DNA from: Campylobacteraceae bacterium
GTDB lineage: Bacteria > Campylobacterota > Campylobacteria > Campylobacterales > Campylobacteraceae
DNA length: 33,564 nt
Assembly (NCBI GenBank): GCA_031263195.1
Contig: JAISGD010000032.1
Coordinates: 1 to 33,564 of the forward strand
Direction of reading: 5' to 3'
The position numbers and the translations under genes were made by a program. Shown here one piece after another: positions 8,125 through 17,895 of the stretch. Positions within the stretch are counted from its first letter, which is position 1. Each line of letters begins with the position of its first letter. The notes beneath the pieces were generated by a model, which did not search any database, was not told where the DNA came from, and worked only from the letters and a program-made list of their open reading frames with translations.

Positions 8125-8318
8125 GAATCAATCTCGTTTGACAAAATCTCAAACTCCTGCTTAGCCTCTTCCAGCAGATTTGACGCTTCTTTTAAGATTT
8201 TTATCCCTTCTTTATAATGAATCATACTATCTTCAAGCGTCAATGTCGGCTCGTTCAGCTTATCCAAAAGCGCTTTCGCTCTTTCAAGTTTATCTTCAAA
8301 CTTTTCTACTTTAGCCAT
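8121..8318 (-). CDS. xseB: Exodeoxyribonuclease VII small subunit
   Basis: A 65-residue, almost entirely helical, charged protein with the XseB pattern FEDKLERAKALLDKL ... LTLEDSMIHYKEGI. It partners XseA (not in this window) in exonuclease VII, which degrades single-stranded DNA to oligonucleotides. The ATG at 8318 is chosen over a TTG two codons upstream because GAGGAG lies eight bases before it. It begins two bases after the metX stop and ends in a four-base overlap with the nitrilase-like gene. Confidence 0.88.
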   Translation of the reverse strand: MAKVEKFEDKLERAKALLDKLNEPTLTLEDSMIHYKEGIKILKEASNLLEEAKQEFEILSNEIDS

Positions 8319-8320
8319 TG

Positions 8321-9430
8321 TCAAATCTCCTCTGTCAAAGCTTTTTTTATGTGAAAATCAAACTTTTCATACTCTACCAAAAACGCATCGTGTCCGTAAT
8401 CGCTGTCAACGCAGACAAACTCCGTCATACTTTTTCTGCCGAGCTCATAAAGGGTATCTCTCATCAATTCCATCTCATCTGGCAAAAACAGCAAATCGCC
8501 CTTAAACGCGATAAGATAAACTTTCGCCTTTATAGAGCTAAAAGAGTCTTTCAAAGACTCGTAGTTTCTCGCCGCGTCAAAAATATTCATCGCTTTTATA
8601 ATATAAAGATAGCTTAGAGGATCAAACCTTCTTGAGAAACTATAACCGTTATACTCCAAATACCGTTCAGCCTGGAAACGTCCGAAAAGTTCGTAAAGAC
8701 CGTCCGTATCTACATAATTTCTATCAAATTTTCTGCGCATTGAGTGCGGGGAGAGAAAACTTATATGCCCTGCCATTCGCCCAAGAGCCAACCCTAAAAG
8801 TCCATCGTCTTTAAAAGCATCTTCATCATATTGCCCGTTTTTAAACAATGGGTCGTTTAGAATACCGTCCATCGCTATTTTGTTGAATGAGATAGCCCAT
8901 GGAGACGTCGCGGAAGTACCTGCCAAACAGATAACGCGCTTAGCAAAATCAGGATACTCTATAGAACAGCAAAGAGCCTGCATAGCGCCCAAACTGCCGC
9001 CGATAACGGCATAAGCGTTTTTAAGTCCAAGTCTTGAAAAGAGATTTTGCTGTACGCGTACCATATCGCTTATCGTAATAACGGGAAATTTCAAACGGTA
9101 CGGTTCGCCCGTGGACTGGTTAACGGATATAGGTCCTGTCGTGCCATTACAACCGCCTAAGATATTAGAGCAAATGACAAAAAACTTTGAAGTATCTATT
9201 GTTTTGCCATCTCCTATAAGCGAATCCCACCAACCCGTTTTATTATCGCCGTCGTAACGCCCGGCAGCATGCTGCGAACCTGTAAGTGCGTGAAAAACAA
9301 CTATAAGATTACTTTTATCGGCGTTTAACTCGCCGTATGTTTCGTATGCGACATTGTAAGATTCCAATATCCGTCCGCTCTCCAAATATAGCGGCGAATT
9401 GAAATATTCAATATTTTGAGCTATGACCAC
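8321..9430 (-). CDS. metX: Homoserine O-acetyltransferase MetX
   Basis: A 369-residue alpha/beta hydrolase that acetylates (in some lineages succinylates) L-homoserine for direct-sulfhydrylation methionine synthesis in the cytoplasm. Visible family signatures are YETYGELN, HALTGSQHAAG, NILGGCNGTTGP, the nucleophile elbow GGSLGAMQAL (Ser about 145), and late Asp and His of the triad in FKGDLLFLP and DYGHDAFLVE. The start is GTG with AAAAGG six bases upstream; no closer ATG fits the family N terminus. It heads a short unit with xseB and the nitrilase-like gene. Confidence 0.95.
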   Translation of the reverse strand: MVIAQNIEYFNSPLYLESGRILESYNVAYETYGELNADKSNLIVVFHALTGSQHAAGRYDGDNKTGWWDSLIGDGKTIDTSKFFVICSNILGGCNGTTGPISVNQSTGEPYRLKFPVITISDMVRVQQNLFSRLGLKNAYAVIGGSLGAMQALCCSIEYPDFAKRVICLAGTSATSPWAISFNKIAMDGILNDPLFKNGQYDEDAFKDDGLLGLALGRMAGHISFLSPHSMRRKFDRNYVDTDGLYELFGRFQAERYLEYNGYSFSRRFDPLSYLYIIKAMNIFDAARNYESLKDSFSSIKAKVYLIAFKGDLLFLPDEMELMRDTLYELGRKSMTEFVCVDSDYGHDAFLVEYEKFDFHIKKALTEEI

Positions 9431-9456
9431 ACACGACCTTTTCAGTAAAATTCGCT

Positions 9457-9462
9457 ATTATA
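9457..9462 (-). promoter_or_regulatory. Candidate -10 box of the metX unit
   Basis: The minus strand reads TATAAT at 9462-9457, about 27 bases upstream of the metX GTG; no convincing -35 box. The same 100-base gap holds an imperfect long hairpin (AAACACA 9487-9493 with TGTGTTT 9512-9518) that could serve as the end of the guaB transcript, but it has only a weak T-run. Confidence 0.5.
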
Positions 9463-9530
9463 TCTACTTTTAAACAAAACTCTTCTAAACACATATTTGC
9501 CTATACTTTTGTGTGTTTATCAGATCTATT

Positions 9531-12348
<2,818 letters not shown>

Positions 12349-12415
12349 ACTAAGCCTCTACATTTACCCGCGAAAAATATCGCAGCTGCAATATATACAA
12401 ACCTGACAGGCGTTA

Positions 12416-12532
12416 TCACTTTTTCTCCTTTAGTATATTTACTACAAATATTCCCGCCGCAATACAAAAACATATGACAACCACACCGATAACTACAAAT
12501 GAAAATGGCAATGGACTTGATAAATCAACCAT
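12416..12532 (-). CDS. 38-residue single-span membrane protein between ileS and gatA
   Basis: A short ORF read directly from the sequence. It starts [10 protein letters not shown], has one hydrophobic helix (about 11-33, with two Cys at about 21 and 23) and ends in NILKEKK and TGA. Its ATG overlaps the last eight bases of ileS and it stops 67 bases before gatA. From memory, C. jejuni has a very short hydrophobic ORF at the same place, which supports it being real. The lysine-rich C terminus suggests that this end faces the cytoplasm. Function unknown. Confidence 0.6.
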   Translation of the reverse strand: MVDLSSPLPFSFVVIGVVVICFCIAAGIFVVNILKEKK

Positions 12533-15272
12533 TTATGACACCGTCACAGCGTGCACACAAATATTCTTCGTGTGCGCTTCTTAATTTCCAGCATCTTGGA
12601 CATTTGTGTTTTTCGGCTCTTACGATAGTAAATGCCTCGCCGTTAACTTTAAAACTGCCTAAAACCTCTCCTTTGGCGCTATTGGCAAATTCGCTTACCG
12701 TAAACCAGTCTTCCGCGTCTTTTGCGCCCATTTTTATAAACTCTTCAGCAGTGGAAGTGATATTTAATTCTAATGTGGATTTAATGATTTTATCTTTTTT
12801 GAGAGTATCTATCGTTTCAAAAAATTTTTCTCTGGCAAGGGTCAAAAACCCGCTGTCAAGCTCGCTTTGTATATAAGGAAGCGGTTTATATACCAAGTCA
12901 AAAGCGTCGGCTTTTTTGATAATCCTCGGTGCATACTCCATAATCTCATCAACAGTATATGTAAGTACGGGCGCGACAAGCGGCAACATCGCCTCAAGTA
13001 TCAAAGCCATCGCACTTTGTGCACCTCTGCGCTCGCTTGAAGATTTGTCATCACAATAGAGTCTGTCTTTGCAAATATCCATATATATACCGCTAAGTTC
13101 ATTAGCTATAAAAGAGTTCAAAAGCGAATACCCTCTTAAAAAGTCGTAATTCAAAAAGGCTTCATTTGCCTCATCAAATACCTTTTTGGCGGTTTTAAGT
13201 ATCCACCTATCTATCGCGCTCAACTCCTCAACCTTTGAGATATTGTCCAAATCGCTTATGGATGCCAATAAAAATCTAAATGTATTTCTTATCTTTCTAT
13301 ACTGTTCCGATACTTGCTTTATGATATTTTCGCTGATTTTAAGCTCGCTTCTATAGTCGCTTGTAGCTACCCAAAGCCTCAAAATCTCACTGCCGTAACG
13401 TTTGAGTATATCTTTGGGGTCAACTCCATTGCCTTTGGATTTACTCATCTTTTCACCTTTTTCGTCGACGGTGAAACCATGAGTTAAAATATTTTTATAT
13501 GGTGTTTTACCATTGACTGCCGTACTTACCAAAAGCGAACTTTGAAACCAGCCTCTATGCTGGTCGCTTCCTTCAAGATACATATCCGAAGGATATGCGC
13601 CGGCATCGTAATTGGGCGAATCTAAAACCGCTCTCCAAGTGCTTCCGCTGTCAAACCAAACGTCCAAAATATCCATTGTTTTTTCAAGATTATCAGGATT
13701 TAGCGTTGAATTTTCCGGTAGCAGTTCTATTATCTTTTTATCCCACCAAATATCTGCGCCGTATTTTTCAAAAAGATCTGCCGTATGGCGCAAAATCTCA
13801 TCGTCATATATAACTTCGCCCGTTGTTCTATCTCTGAAAAACGCTATCGGCACACCCCAATCACGCTGTCTTGAAATGCACCAATCGGGACGGTTTTCTA
13901 TCATACTGTCAAGTCTCGTAAAACCGGATTCCGGATAAAATTTTAGTTTTTTTATCTCTGTTTTTGCCATATCACGCAGCGATATACCGTTTTTGTCGTC
14001 ATCCATAGCTATAAACCACTGTTTTGTAGCGCGATAGATAACAGGCGTATGCGTCCTCCAACAATAAGGGTATGAGTGGACAAATCTGGAGCACTTCAAG
14101 AGCGAACTGCCCAAAAGCTCCAAAATCTTTTCATTGGCTTTAAATACATGAACGCCGACAAACTCTTCCGGATTCGGCAAAAGCTTTTCACGTATGACGC
14201 TTTGGTCATACTTGCCGTCGTCATCTACGGGCATCAATATCTCAATACCGTATTTCAGCGCAGCTTTATAGTCGTCGTCTCCGTGCCCCGGAGCAGTATG
14301 AACCAGTCCGGAACCTCCGTCCATTAAAACGTGATTTGCCAAAATCAGACGCGATTTGCGTCCGTTTAGAGGATTTACCGCGTAAGTATTTTCTAAAATT
14401 TCGGCTTTAAAACTCTTTTTGATTTTACCGCTTGTGATACCAAGTTCTATCAAAGCTTCCAGCCGTGCTTTGGCAAAAATAAAACTCTCTTCGGTTAAAA
14501 CATACTCTTCGTCGGGATTAAAAGCGATGGCCATATTAGCGGGCAATGTCCACGGAGTAGTCGTCCAAATAACAGCTTTAGCTTCCTCCGCACCAAGTTT
14601 TGACAACGCCTCTTTTTCAAGTTCAAATGCAACAAATATAGAGTAATCCTCTTTGTCTTGATACTCCACTTCGGCTTCAGCCAATGCGCTTCTGGCTGCC
14701 CAAGACCAAAATACCGGCTTACTTCGTTCAACCAACAGACCTTTTTTAGCTATATCGCAAAGCGCGCGGTAAATATCCGCCTCGAAAGCAAATTTCATCG
14801 TTAAATACGGGTTTTCCCAATCCCCTATAACGCCAAGCGATTTGAAGCCCTCTTTTTGGATTTGTATATATTTTTTTGCATGTTCGCGGCATAAAGAGCG
14901 AAATTCGCTTTTGCTCATAGCGTCTTTCTTTTCTTTGCCTATCGCCTTTTCTACCTGCTGCTCAATAGGCAGTCCGTGACAGTCCCAACCAGGCACATAA
15001 CGTACGCTCTCGCCCGCAAAATAGTGAGTTTTGACGACAATATCTTTCAAAATCTTATTTAATGCATGTCCCAAATGTATATCGCCGTTAGCGTATGGAG
15101 GACCGTCGTGAAGATTAAAACTTTTTGCCGCGTTTTGGCGGGTTTTTTTCATTTTTTCATAAACATTTCTATTGTTAAACCATTCGTTGTAACGCTTAGG
15201 CTCATTCTCGGGAAGATTTCCGCGCATAGGAAATAGAGTTGCGGGCAAAAGGAGCGTATCCTTGTAATCCAT
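12525..15272 (-). CDS. ileS: Isoleucyl-tRNA synthetase
   Basis: A 915-residue class I aminoacyl-tRNA synthetase charging tRNA(Ile). The ATP-binding HIGH motif appears as HLGH at 66-69 after [10 protein letters not shown], and the second signature is KMSKS in [11 protein letters not shown]. The editing (CP1) domain lies between them, with a [12 protein letters not shown] segment. The C-terminal zinc finger has four Cys (CPRC and CARC), as in bacterial-type IleS. AAGGAG precedes the ATG. It appears to be the first gene of an ileS - small ORF - gatA - guaB unit. Confidence 0.97.
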   Translation of the reverse strand: MDYKDTLLLPATLFPMRGNLPENEPKRYNEWFNNRNVYEKMKKTRQNAAKSFNLHDGPPYANGDIHLGHALNKILKDIVVKTHYFAGESVRYVPGWDCHGLPIEQQVEKAIGKEKKDAMSKSEFRSLCREHAKKYIQIQKEGFKSLGVIGDWENPYLTMKFAFEADIYRALCDIAKKGLLVERSKPVFWSWAARSALAEAEVEYQDKEDYSIFVAFELEKEALSKLGAEEAKAVIWTTTPWTLPANMAIAFNPDEEYVLTEESFIFAKARLEALIELGITSGKIKKSFKAEILENTYAVNPLNGRKSRLILANHVLMDGGSGLVHTAPGHGDDDYKAALKYGIEILMPVDDDGKYDQSVIREKLLPNPEEFVGVHVFKANEKILELLGSSLLKCSRFVHSYPYCWRTHTPVIYRATKQWFIAMDDDKNGISLRDMAKTEIKKLKFYPESGFTRLDSMIENRPDWCISRQRDWGVPIAFFRDRTTGEVIYDDEILRHTADLFEKYGADIWWDKKIIELLPENSTLNPDNLEKTMDILDVWFDSGSTWRAVLDSPNYDAGAYPSDMYLEGSDQHRGWFQSSLLVSTAVNGKTPYKNILTHGFTVDEKGEKMSKSKGNGVDPKDILKRYGSEILRLWVATSDYRSELKISENIIKQVSEQYRKIRNTFRFLLASISDLDNISKVEELSAIDRWILKTAKKVFDEANEAFLNYDFLRGYSLLNSFIANELSGIYMDICKDRLYCDDKSSSERRGAQSAMALILEAMLPLVAPVLTYTVDEIMEYAPRIIKKADAFDLVYKPLPYIQSELDSGFLTLAREKFFETIDTLKKDKIIKSTLELNITSTAEEFIKMGAKDAEDWFTVSEFANSAKGEVLGSFKVNGEAFTIVRAEKHKCPRCWKLRSAHEEYLCARCDGVING

Positions 15273-15306
15273 TATATTTGCTCTCCTTACTGTTTTAAGA
15301 GATAGT

Positions 15307-15336
15307 TTTATACCGAGGCTTTAAAAAATTGGACAA
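15307..15336 (-). promoter_or_regulatory. Candidate sigma-70 promoter of ileS
   Basis: On the minus strand, TTGTCC (15336-15331) and TATAAA (15312-15307) are separated by 18 bases, placing a transcript start about 25 bases before the ileS ATG. A second -10-like TAAAAT lies at 15341-15336. Confidence 0.4.
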
Positions 15337-15385
15337 TTTTAGCTAAAAACTATTTAAGAAGCTCTTACATAGAAAGATTTCACGT

Positions 15386-15730
15386 TCATTTGGGACTTTT
15401 GGAACGCGCGATTTTTATCATCTCGTCAAAAAGCAAATAGAGTTTTTGCGTACCGTTTTCAAGCGCGTAATAGTGCGCGATGTAAAATATAAGAAGCACA
15501 GTCAAAAGCGCGCTTAAAATAAGTGCGGAGTAGCTTACACTTATCGTTATTATGACTATACTTATCATATCACAAAGTCCGACGAAAACAGTTGCTATCA
15601 AATGTATAAGCCTCTCATGCCTGAAAAACTCAATCCATCCTTTAAAATCGTCCAAATCATCTTTATTCAGGTTTTTTGTTTTGACAAGATTTTCAGCCAA
15701 AGAGATTTTACGCGATAACGTCTTTTTCAT
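15386..15730 (-). CDS. Small two-helix membrane protein, unknown function
   Basis: A 114-residue protein. The charged N-terminal 40 residues (with KTKNLNKDDLDDFKGW) are followed by two long hydrophobic helices (about 42-62 and 65-87) and a basic C-terminal tail. It starts MKKTLSRK at ATG. It lies between the ileS promoter region and the porin gene, in the same orientation. I do not recognise a named family. Confidence 0.75.
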   Translation of the reverse strand: MKKTLSRKISLAENLVKTKNLNKDDLDDFKGWIEFFRHERLIHLIATVFVGLCDMISIVIITISVSYSALILSALLTVLLIFYIAHYYALENGTQKLYLLFDEMIKIARSKSPK

Positions 15731-15765
15731 AACGCGCCATTATACTGTTTTCTCGAAAATTGGTA

Positions 15766-15787
15766 TAAGGGACATTTCCGCCCCTTA
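15766..15787 (-). terminator. Weak hairpin overlapping the porin stop codon
   Basis: TAAGGG (15766-15771) pairs with CCCTTA (15782-15787) around a 10-base loop, with only a short T-run further downstream on the minus strand. It may end the porin transcript. Confidence 0.3.
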
Positions 15788-16876
15788 AAAAGAGTAAATC
15801 GCTTGCGCGATTATTTTATTGTAATCGTTATCTCCCTCGCCGTTACCATTGACAAACGCTGCGGAAAGATTAAAGTGTTCAGTCAAGTCATATGCTATCG
15901 TTAGATCAAGTTCTCTCATTTTACCGCCGGCATACTCCGTACTGCCGAATATCCCGCCGAATTCGAACTTATTCCACGCACCGTTCACTCCGATATAAAA
16001 TGTTCGCGCGTCTATCTCAAATATTTGATCGCCGTCCTCAAAAAAATTGACATTGTCGCCTGCAGCTCTGATAGAACCGACACCACCGTCTTTATCTGTT
16101 TTCAAAAAACCTAAAAAGGCGTTTACGCCTGCAAATGTTCCTCGCGCTTCGGCTTGCAAAAATGAACCGTCATTGATATTATCTTCATCGCTTAGCACGT
16201 ATTGAAGCGTACCGCCGATTTTAAACTCGCCGAAATCACCGTCATAAGCAGCCTTAGCTCCTGCCCATAACGCAACGTCATCAGCATAATAAACATACGG
16301 ATTTAGTACAAGGTACTCTATTCCATCATATTTAATATCCGCAACAAATGCGCCGTTATCGGCGATATCGCCGATTTCTGCAAAACCGCGCAAAGGTTTA
16401 TCGCCGTCCGCTACCGCAACTCTTTGCGTATATCCAACCGTTATCGTAGTATAAGGCAAAGCTCTTGTAACACCCACTAACGCTTCATGAAAATCCTCCA
16501 TCCACTCAAGGTTTATCTCTTGTCGTCCGAGTATCACATCAAGGTGAGGATGCGAATAAGCGATATTTGCCGTATGCAAAACAGCTTTATCGATTTGAGC
16601 GTATTCGCCGCCGTCTATTTCCCAAAAAGCGTGATTAGCGCGCGAACCGACATCAAGCTTAAAGCCATATAACGAATCCGTCGTAAAACCAAGATTAAAC
16701 GAACCGGAACCAAATCCCTCGTTATCCGCACCTTTAATGTCGGATTGCTCGGCATAAATGAAAAATTCGCCGTTTATCTTTCCGTTTTTAAGCGCATCGG
16801 CGATATTCGTAGAGTCCGCAAACAGGGCTGAACTTGCAAACAGACAAGCGCTGATCAGACTGATTTTAATCCTCAT
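15785..16876 (-). CDS. Outer-membrane porin-like beta-barrel protein
   Basis: A 363-residue exported protein. The signal peptide (residues 1-20, cut after ALFA) is followed by a long alternation of short hydrophobic and charged segments rich in Gly and aromatic residues. It ends in IIAQAIYSF, the terminal Phe typical of Bam-inserted beta barrels. It resembles the Opr-type porins found in Campylobacterota. The pattern with LGRQEINLEWMEDFHEAL in the N-terminal third also fits this family. The ATG at 16876 is preferred because GAGGAG is six bases upstream and the signal peptide starts there. Specificity cannot be told. Monocistronic by layout. Confidence 0.82.
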   Translation of the reverse strand: MRIKISLISACLFASSALFADSTNIADALKNGKINGEFFIYAEQSDIKGADNEGFGSGSFNLGFTTDSLYGFKLDVGSRANHAFWEIDGGEYAQIDKAVLHTANIAYSHPHLDVILGRQEINLEWMEDFHEALVGVTRALPYTTITVGYTQRVAVADGDKPLRGFAEIGDIADNGAFVADIKYDGIEYLVLNPYVYYADDVALWAGAKAAYDGDFGEFKIGGTLQYVLSDEDNINDGSFLQAEARGTFAGVNAFLGFLKTDKDGGVGSIRAAGDNVNFFEDGDQIFEIDARTFYIGVNGAWNKFEFGGIFGSTEYAGGKMRELDLTIAYDLTEHFNLSAAFVNGNGEGDNDYNKIIAQAIYSF

Positions 16877-16898
16877 ACAAAACTCCTCAATCAATTAA

Positions 16899-16918
16899 AT
16901 TATAAACTTTGCATTATA
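16899..16918 (-). promoter_or_regulatory. Two candidate -10 boxes upstream of the porin gene
   Basis: On the minus strand TATAAT occurs at 16918-16913 and again at 16904-16899, in a very AT-rich stretch. The farther one gives a sensible leader of about 30 bases. No clear -35 box. Confidence 0.5.
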
Positions 16919-17021
16919 TAATATTTTTCTTAAAAGCAAATTGCCGTAAGTTTCAAAAATCGTGCTGTCTCGAAACAAAAAACTATTCGGAAAAAAAATT
17001 GTGAAATTAAGCTGTTTTATC

Positions 17022-17050
17022 TTGACAAAGGTATTTTTTTTACATATAAT
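17022..17050 (+). promoter_or_regulatory. Consensus sigma-70 promoter of the tRNA cluster
   Basis: TTGACA (17022-17027) and TATAAT (17045-17050) with exactly 17 bases between them, 18 bases before tRNA-Lys. Both hexamers match the consensus perfectly, as expected for a strong stable-RNA promoter. Confidence 0.93.
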
Positions 17051-17067
17051 TTCACTCTTTGTTTTTT

Positions 17068-17143
17068 GACCCGCTAGCTCAGTTGGTAGAGCATCTCCCT
17101 TTTAAGGAGGTGGCCGAAGGTTCAAATCCTTCGCGGGTCACCA
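17068..17143 (+). tRNA. tRNA-Lys (anticodon TTT)
   Basis: A complete cloverleaf: acceptor GACCCGC/GCGGGTC, D arm GCTC/GAGC, anticodon stem TCTCC/GGAGG around loop CTTTTAA (anticodon at 17101-17103), T arm with GTTCAAAT, discriminator A, and encoded CCA. First gene after the strong promoter. Confidence 0.97.
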
Positions 17144-17151
17144 TGTTGTTT

Positions 17152-17227
17152 GACCCTTTCGTCTAGTGGCCCAGGACTCTGCCCTCTCACGGCAGCAACA
17201 GGGGTTCAAATCCCCTAAGGGTCGCCA
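17152..17227 (+). tRNA. tRNA-Glu (anticodon CTC)
   Basis: A complete cloverleaf: acceptor GACCCTT/AAGGGTC, D arm GTCT...GGAC, anticodon stem CTGCC/GGCAG with loop CTCTCAC, T stem AGGGG/CCCCT, discriminator G and encoded CCA. The body is the classic bacterial tRNA-Glu, but the anticodon at 17186-17188 is CTC rather than the usual TTC. It would read only GAG codons. It lies eight bases after tRNA-Lys and is followed by a terminator. Confidence 0.95.
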
Positions 17228-17233
17228 TTTTTG

Positions 17234-17265
17234 CGCTGATTGGTGAGAGTCTCAGCGAGTTTTTT
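17234..17265 (+). terminator. Rho-independent terminator after tRNA-Glu
   Basis: CGCTGA (17234-17239) pairs with TCAGCG (17252-17257) across a 12-base loop, followed two bases later by six T (17260-17265). It would end the Lys-Glu transcript. Confidence 0.75.
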
Positions 17266-17308
17266 AAATTTTGAGTTCATTTTGGACTAATCAAAAAATT
17301 TAAAAAAC
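17259..17308. repeat. 14-bp AT-rich inverted repeat between tRNA genes
   Basis: GTTTTTTAAATTTT (17259-17272) and its exact complement (17295-17308) flank a 22-base spacer. The left arm overlaps the T-run of the preceding terminator. It could strengthen termination or be the relic of a small element. Confidence 0.7.
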
Positions 17309-17316
17309 AGGTTTTT

Positions 17317-17325
17317 TGCTAAAAT
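17317..17325 (+). promoter_or_regulatory. Extended -10 promoter for tRNA-Val and tRNA-Asp
   Basis: TGCTAAAAT is an extended -10 (TG-N-TAAAAT) preceded by a T-run, in the gap after the Lys-Glu terminator. The start would lie about 95 bases before tRNA-Val. No -35 match. The gap (17266-17428) holds no convincing gene; a short ORF there runs into tRNA-Val and is rejected. Confidence 0.5.
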
Positions 17326-17428
17326 GACAAACTGTTTTTGCGAAAGCATAAAGCGGAGTATTTTTTATTGAAGAGCAATGAAAAATTTATCCGACAAAGC
17401 TGCAGCGCAAAAGAGAAGGTCAAAAAAC

Positions 17429-17504
17429 GGTCGCTTAGCTCAGTTGGTAGAGCGCCACCCTTACAAGGTGGATGTCATAAGTTCGAGTCTTATAGCGACC
17501 ACCA
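17429..17504 (+). tRNA. tRNA-Val (anticodon TAC)
   Basis: A complete cloverleaf: acceptor GGTCGCT/AGCGACC, D arm GCTC/GAGC, anticodon stem CCACC/GGTGG with loop CTTACAA (anticodon at 17462-17464), GTTCGAGT T loop, discriminator A and encoded CCA. Confidence 0.97.
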
Positions 17505-17516
17505 TTCTATTTTGGT

Positions 17517-17593
17517 GCGGCGGTAGTTCAGTTGGTTAGAATACCTGCCTGTCACGCAGGGGGTCGCGGGTTCAAGTCCCGTCCGTCGCGCCA
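17517..17593 (+). tRNA. tRNA-Asp (anticodon GTC)
   Basis: A complete cloverleaf: acceptor GCGGCGG/CCGTCGC (one G-T pair), D arm GTTC/GAAT, anticodon stem CCTGC/GCAGG with loop CTGTCAC (anticodon at 17551-17553), T arm GCGGG/CCCGT, discriminator G and encoded CCA. It lies 12 bases after tRNA-Val. Confidence 0.97.
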
Positions 17594-17598
17594 CTTCT

Positions 17599-17800
17599 TT
17601 AAAATAATTTTATATTTATGCAATGCTGTAATCTATTTGCTCTTAAATCGCAAACTTTGCATGATATTCTGCAGCATATTTATCCTGCTTTACGCCTATG
17701 CCGGCATAATATAAATCACCAATTCACAAGCTTTTTTTATGATATTCAAATGATTTGGCACAGTCATGTTCTATGCCTTTATCGAAGACTTTTTAAAAGC
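17599..17800 (-). pseudogene. Degraded Sel1-like (Cys-rich) repeat gene remnant
   Basis: No intact ORF, but translating the minus strand with frame changes gives a recognisable Sel1-like repeat. DKGIEHDCAKSFEYHKK is followed, after a seven-A run, by ACELG, then in another frame LYYAGIGVKQDKYAAEYHAK, then CDLRANRLQHC in a third. The middle part aligns with the repeat of the intact lipoprotein at 27700-28275 (SYYLGLGVRQNLATAVEFY then GKGCDL). At least three frameshifts or small deletions break it, so it is a dead fragment. It lies between tRNA-Asp and the ccsBA stop, the only content of that 300-base gap. Bases 17801-17895 are too decayed to read. Confidence 0.7.
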
Positions 17801-17895
17801 TCAAAAGAGTTATTCGCCAATAATATACTTGACAAAACAGTAACAATAAAGCCAATTTTAATATTACAGCTCCTAAAGTATTTGCCCTACTAATA

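Noticed and set aside
8324-8324. TTG start for xseB two codons upstream of the ATG
   Set aside because: GAGGAG is spaced correctly for the ATG at 8318, and family members start with that residue region.
17338-17714. Two plus-strand ORFs of about 60 codons over the tRNA-Val and tRNA-Asp region
   Set aside because: They run through complete tRNA genes; the apparent protein sequence is the tRNA read as codons.
17618-17893. Plus-strand ORF of 91 codons after tRNA-Asp
   Set aside because: The minus strand of the same bases carries a recognisable Sel1-repeat remnant; the plus-strand peptide resembles nothing.
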